In this document: in pieces, positions 6,660-9,347 of the stretch
Numbering within the stretch: position 1 is the first letter of the stretch
Layout: every line of letters starts with the position of its first letter
Origin: Bacteroidales bacterium UBA6248
GTDB lineage: Bacteria > Bacteroidota > Bacteroidia > Bacteroidales > Lentimicrobiaceae
Assembly: GCA_002441345.1 (NCBI GenBank)
Contig: DJVU01000095.1
Coordinates: 85,080-94,426, forward strand
DNA: 9,347 nucleotides
Direction of reading: 5' to 3'
The notes under the pieces: model-generated
What the model saw: the letters and a program-made list of their open reading frames with translations, nothing else
Told to the model about the DNA's origin: nothing
Database searches by the model: none
Made by a program: the position numbers and the translations under genes

Positions 6660-6693
6660 AAAAAACACCGGAACATCCCGGTGTTTTTTTTTT
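6659..6693. terminator. Bidirectional intrinsic terminator between convergent genes
   Basis: The core stem is CACCGG (6666-6671) paired with CCGGTG (6678-6683) around the loop AACATC. It is flanked by seven A on the left (6659-6665) and ten T on the right (6684-6693). In either direction the RNA is a stable stem followed by a U-run, and the A and T tracts can extend the stem. It ends the plus-strand alpha-oxoamine synthase gene and also the minus-strand aminotransferase gene, whose stop is at 6716. Confidence 0.9.
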
Positions 6694-6715
6694 ATAATAT
6701 CCATTATGCTTAATG

Positions 6716-7543
6716 CTAATGCCTGAACTGCACTGTGTAAAGTTTAACGCGCTGTTCGAATAGCAACTGCAATCGGTAAACCAGTGCCGGCACAGGCGGC
6801 AACATCAGTTCTCCTGCCTGTTTTACCGGCAACACCCTTCGCGACGTGCCGGAGATAAAAAGTCCGTCAAAACTGCCGATTTCCGAATGGTGAACATGTT
6901 TTTCCAGCACGGGTATGTCATTTTCCTGGCACAAGTCCATAATCTGCTTACGGGTAATTCCCATAAGAACGGTTCCGGACGGAGGAGTAATCAGGCTATT
7001 ATTCCTGATAAAGAAAACATTCGAACGGCTGCCTTCGGTAATTAAACCGTTGCGATCTACCAGAAGTACTTCGTAAACCTCCTGATTTTCCTTGATACTG
7101 TCTGTTTCTATCCTGAGGCTTACATTCATTACTTTGGCATTCGGATTTTCTCTTTCGGCATGAAAAAGTTCCACCTTTACACCGTTTCTGAACTGCTCCG
7201 CCGTCGGATAGGAATGAACGACAAAGTATATGAAAAGTTGTAGCTTCCCGTCCCGGTCCGGATAAGCGGCTATCTTTATATTTCCTTCACCCGGTGAATT
7301 TTTCCGAATCAGTCTGTAAATAAGTTCCTGCATTCCTTTTTCGTCCCTACCGGGGTTAAAACCGGCAAGTCTGGCAGTTCCAAAGAAGCGTTGCAGGTGA
7401 TCTTCCAGAAACAGAGCAACGCCATCATCCGTACGGAATACTTCGTAAGAGTAAAAAGCGGGAGGTAAAAAGTGCTGTTCGAACAGCGAAACCGGAAGGA
7501 GTTCTCCGTTTAACATGAAAAACTCACGGGTGCATTCAGGCAT
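6716..7543 (-). CDS. Class IV (fold-type IV) PLP aminotransferase or aminodeoxychorismate lyase
   Basis: The protein belongs to the PLP family containing branched-chain aminotransferase (IlvE), D-amino-acid aminotransferase and aminodeoxychorismate lyase (PabC). Its 275 residues fit the last two better than the longer IlvE of E. coli. Visible landmarks are 'YEVFRTDDG' (33-41), 'LEDHLQRF' with H49 and R52 (the family's HxxR), the PLP lysine K137 in 'NAKVMN', 'LITEGSRSNVFF' with E170, 'MGITRKQI' (194-201) for phosphate binding, and 'SGTSRRVLPV' (231-240). No pabA/pabB or ilv gene is present, so context does not choose a substrate. Its start lies 35 bp after the yjgR stop on the same strand, so the two are probably cotranscribed. 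The ATG at 7541-7543 gives a short N-terminal extension. The ATG nine codons later also leaves the whole domain and cannot be excluded. Confidence 0.9.
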   Translation of the reverse strand: MPECTREFFMLNGELLPVSLFEQHFLPPAFYSYEVFRTDDGVALFLEDHLQRFFGTARLAGFNPGRDEKGMQELIYRLIRKNSPGEGNIKIAAYPDRDGKLQLFIYFVVHSYPTAEQFRNGVKVELFHAERENPNAKVMNVSLRIETDSIKENQEVYEVLLVDRNGLITEGSRSNVFFIRNNSLITPPSGTVLMGITRKQIMDLCQENDIPVLEKHVHHSEIGSFDGLFISGTSRRVLPVKQAGELMLPPVPALVYRLQLLFEQRVKLYTVQFRH

Positions 7544-7578
7544 AACGAAAAAATTGAGTTAGCGGATCATAAAACGGG

Positions 7579-9132
7579 CTATTTCTTTCTGCTGCCGCCG
7601 AACAGTGAGCCAAGAAGTCCGCGTACAAGGGTCCTTCCAAGTTCATTGCCCAGTGTGCGGGTAGCAGTGCGCCCGACCTGTTTGCTAAGCTCGGTAAAGA
7701 TATCGGGATTGGCCTTTTTCTGCGCCCGTTCAGCCCTTTCTTTGGCTGCCTGGGCTCTGGCAAGTGCAGCCTCTTCTTTGGCCTGTGCAAGCTTTTCTTT
7801 TGCAGCAGCCGCGGCGGCGGCTTCCTCGGCTTTTATCTTATTGGTTTCTGCAACCCTGGCTTGAAGGATTTCGAAAGCCGACTCACGATCGAGTGATTTC
7901 TCATATACTCCGAAGATCAGCGATCGTCTGATTAATCCTTCCCGCTCATTGGCCTGTATGGGCCCGATTTGGGAACAGGGAGGCAGAATAAAGGCACGTT
8001 CGACGACGGAAGGTGTTCCTTTGGGATCCAGAAAAGAAACAAGGGCTTCCCCCGTGCCGAGTTCGGTAATCGCCTTTTCAGTATCAAGCGCTGGATTTGT
8101 TCTGAATGTGGTTGCTGCAGCCCTTACCGCTTTCTGATCCCTGGGAGTGTAGGCCCTCAGCGCATGCTGAACCCGGTTGCCCAGTTGCCCCAGTACCGAA
8201 TCGGGAACATCCAGCGGGTTTTGGGTGACAAAATAGACCCCCACCCCTTTCGACCGGATCAGCCTGACAACCTGCTCTATTTTGTCGAGCAGGATTTTAG
8301 GCGCTTCATTAAACAACAGATGTGCTTCGTCGAAGAAAAAGACCAGCTTAGGCTTTTCCGGATCGCCCGCCTCGGGAAGTTCTTCAAAAAGTTCGGACAG
8401 AAGCCATAGAAGAAATGTTGAGTAAATCCTTGGAGAATGCATCAGCTTATCGGCTGCCAGGATATTCAGAATACCCATTCCGTCCGGATCCGTTTGCATA
8501 AGATCGTGAATGTCGAATGCCGGTTCTCCAAAGAAGTGTTCAGCACCCTGCTGACTCAGCACCAGCAGGTTGCGCTGTATGGCTCCGATGCTGGCAGCAG
8601 ATATATTCCCGTGACTCAGGGTGAATTTATCGCGGTTCGTTCCGATATATTCCAGCAGTGACGTAAGATCCTTCAGATCGAGCAAGAGCAATCCCGCATC
8701 ATCTGCAATTCGGAATGCCAGATTCAGTACTCCTTCCTGGGTGTCGTTAAGGTTCAAAAGGCGCGAAAGAAGCAGGGGCCCCATTTCCGTGATGGTGGTT
8801 CGCATCGGATGACCCTGTTCTCCGAAAACATCCCAGAAAACAACCGGAAACCCTCTGTTTTCATACCCGTCAAGCTGAAGCTTTTCAACCCTTTCCTGAA
8901 TTTTGGAGTTCATACTGCCGGGACGGCTTATGCCCGATAAATCTCCTTTGATATCGGTCATGAAAACCGGAACCCCCTGCATGCTGAACGATTCGGCAAG
9001 CACCTGAAGCGTAACCGTTTTTCCGGTACCTGTAGCACCGGTGATAAGACCATGACGATTTGCCATTTTCGGGATGATGCGTAACTCCAAACCTGATTTT
9101 GCAATCAGCGTCTCTGCTCCTTTATATGCCAT
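7579..9132 (-). CDS. yjgR: YjgR/DUF853 family HerA-like ATPase
   Basis: This 517-residue protein is a P-loop ATPase of the HerA/FtsK-like clade, DUF853 family, matching E. coli YjgR in size and motif order. The cellular role of YjgR is not established; relatives such as HerA pump DNA during end resection. The Walker A motif is ATGTGKT (33-39), followed by 'VFMTDIKGDLSGIS' (56-69). The family-typical 'GILNILAADKLMHSPRIYSTFLLWLLSELFEELPE' lies at about 220-254, and Walker B with its acidic and His residues is 'FFFDEAH' (265-271). 'YFVTQNPLDVPDSVLGQLGNRVQHALRAYTP' (300-330) is the sensor region. Residues about 432-473 form an Ala/Glu/Lys-rich coiled coil. The tail, 'ELGRTLVRGLLGSLFGG' (497-513), is a glycine-rich hydrophobic end also seen in YjgR. 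It heads a likely two-gene unit with the class IV aminotransferase. The ATG at 9130-9132 fits the family start. Confidence 0.93.
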   Translation of the reverse strand: MAYKGAETLIAKSGLELRIIPKMANRHGLITGATGTGKTVTLQVLAESFSMQGVPVFMTDIKGDLSGISRPGSMNSKIQERVEKLQLDGYENRGFPVVFWDVFGEQGHPMRTTITEMGPLLLSRLLNLNDTQEGVLNLAFRIADDAGLLLLDLKDLTSLLEYIGTNRDKFTLSHGNISAASIGAIQRNLLVLSQQGAEHFFGEPAFDIHDLMQTDPDGMGILNILAADKLMHSPRIYSTFLLWLLSELFEELPEAGDPEKPKLVFFFDEAHLLFNEAPKILLDKIEQVVRLIRSKGVGVYFVTQNPLDVPDSVLGQLGNRVQHALRAYTPRDQKAVRAAATTFRTNPALDTEKAITELGTGEALVSFLDPKGTPSVVERAFILPPCSQIGPIQANEREGLIRRSLIFGVYEKSLDRESAFEILQARVAETNKIKAEEAAAAAAAKEKLAQAKEEAALARAQAAKERAERAQKKANPDIFTELSKQVGRTATRTLGNELGRTLVRGLLGSLFGGSRKK

Positions 9133-9347
9133 CTTTTTCGATTTTTGTTTCGGTTGCCTGCTGCAGTAGGATGAAAATTCACCAATAGTTGCGTATTACC
9201 GAAGGTTCTTAATGGCAAATTTAATCAAATTATCCACTGTTGTGATATGGTCGCATGGGAATGATACCATCTCCGGTGTCTACGGATTTTATTATAACCG
9301 GAAAGGAATAATGCCCGAACACGAAAGCCGGCAGGATACCAAATACA
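9133..9347. other. Upstream region of yjgR with ambiguous open frames at the window edge
   Basis: No gene can be assigned here with confidence. On the plus strand, ATG at 9212 opens a 45-codon frame (MANLIKLSTVV...) that is still open at the edge. On the minus strand, a 38-codon frame enters from the right edge and stops at 9230-9232; it could be the end of an upstream gene. Neither peptide resembles a family I know. The AT-rich stretch at about 9205-9235 looks intergenic, which favours a promoter here over the plus-strand start. Confidence 0.4.
9216..9223 (-). promoter_or_regulatory. Possible -7 promoter element for yjgR
   Basis: On the minus strand this reads TAAATTTG, an exact TAnnTTTG match, 83 bases upstream of the yjgR ATG. 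No convincing TTG lies at the -33 position. It falls inside the start of the uncertain plus-strand frame at 9212, so the two readings compete. Confidence 0.35.

Noticed and set aside
7536..7790. An 84-codon minus-strand frame overlapping the 3' end of yjgR
   Set aside because: It is an alternative frame of the Ala/Lys-rich coiled-coil coding region of yjgR, which is low in complexity and tends to stay open. The product resembles nothing known.
7760..7830. Repetitive GC-rich Ala-coding tract, considered as a DNA repeat
   Set aside because: It encodes the Ala/Glu/Lys coiled-coil linker of YjgR in frame, which explains the repetitiveness. No perfect tandem unit is visible.
1..9347. Mobile element, phage, defence island, tRNA, rRNA or CRISPR signal
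   Set aside because: No transposase or integrase motif, no terminal repeats, no regularly spaced direct repeats and no tRNA-like cloverleaf were seen. All genes are of core type with uniform base composition.

Overview
This window looks like an ordinary core-genome stretch of a member of the Bacteroidota, probably class Bacteroidia. The evidence is a bamD - rpoZ - coaBC - porD (DUF4835) - recN gene block of the kind known from this phylum, a type IX secretion-associated protein family found only there, a Bacteroidota-type omega subunit, and promoter-like elements that fit the Bacteroidota -7 consensus TAnnTTTG rather than E. coli-type -10 boxes. Base composition is moderate and does not shift visibly between genes. 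I see no phage, insertion sequence, tRNA, rRNA or CRISPR array. The assignment below phylum is inference.

Region 1 (1-3815, minus strand) is an operon-like block. Read in the direction of transcription it runs: BamD lipoprotein (outer-membrane protein assembly), RNA polymerase omega, CoaBC (4'-phosphopantetheine synthesis for CoA), a DUF4835/PorD-like exported protein, and the N-terminal part of RecN (DNA break repair), which runs off the left edge. A promoter-like TAnnTTTG element lies almost directly against the bamD start codon, and a second one precedes recN. Gaps are 9, 22, 119 and 57 bp.

Region 2 (3940-5241, minus strand) is a class I CPD photolyase with its FAD-domain motifs and tryptophan electron-transfer triad intact. 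It is divergent from region 3 across a 153-bp intergenic stretch.

Region 3 (5326-6693, plus strand) is the only plus-strand gene. It is a PLP-dependent alpha-oxoamine synthase of the serine palmitoyltransferase / cysteate acyltransferase type, starting with GTG and preceded by a well-formed Bacteroidota promoter. It ends in two back-to-back hairpins, the second a bidirectional intrinsic terminator shared with the convergent gene to its right.

Region 4 (6716-9132, minus strand) holds a YjgR/DUF853 HerA-like ATPase followed 35 bp downstream by a fold-type IV PLP aminotransferase, probably cotranscribed. The last 215 bases carry a possible yjgR promoter and ambiguous open frames that run off the right edge.

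I found no convincing previously undescribed system. The points most worth a second look are the substrate of the alpha-oxoamine synthase (sphingolipid or sulfonolipid), the displaced cysteine in the CoaC active-site clamp, and the near-leaderless bamD promoter.
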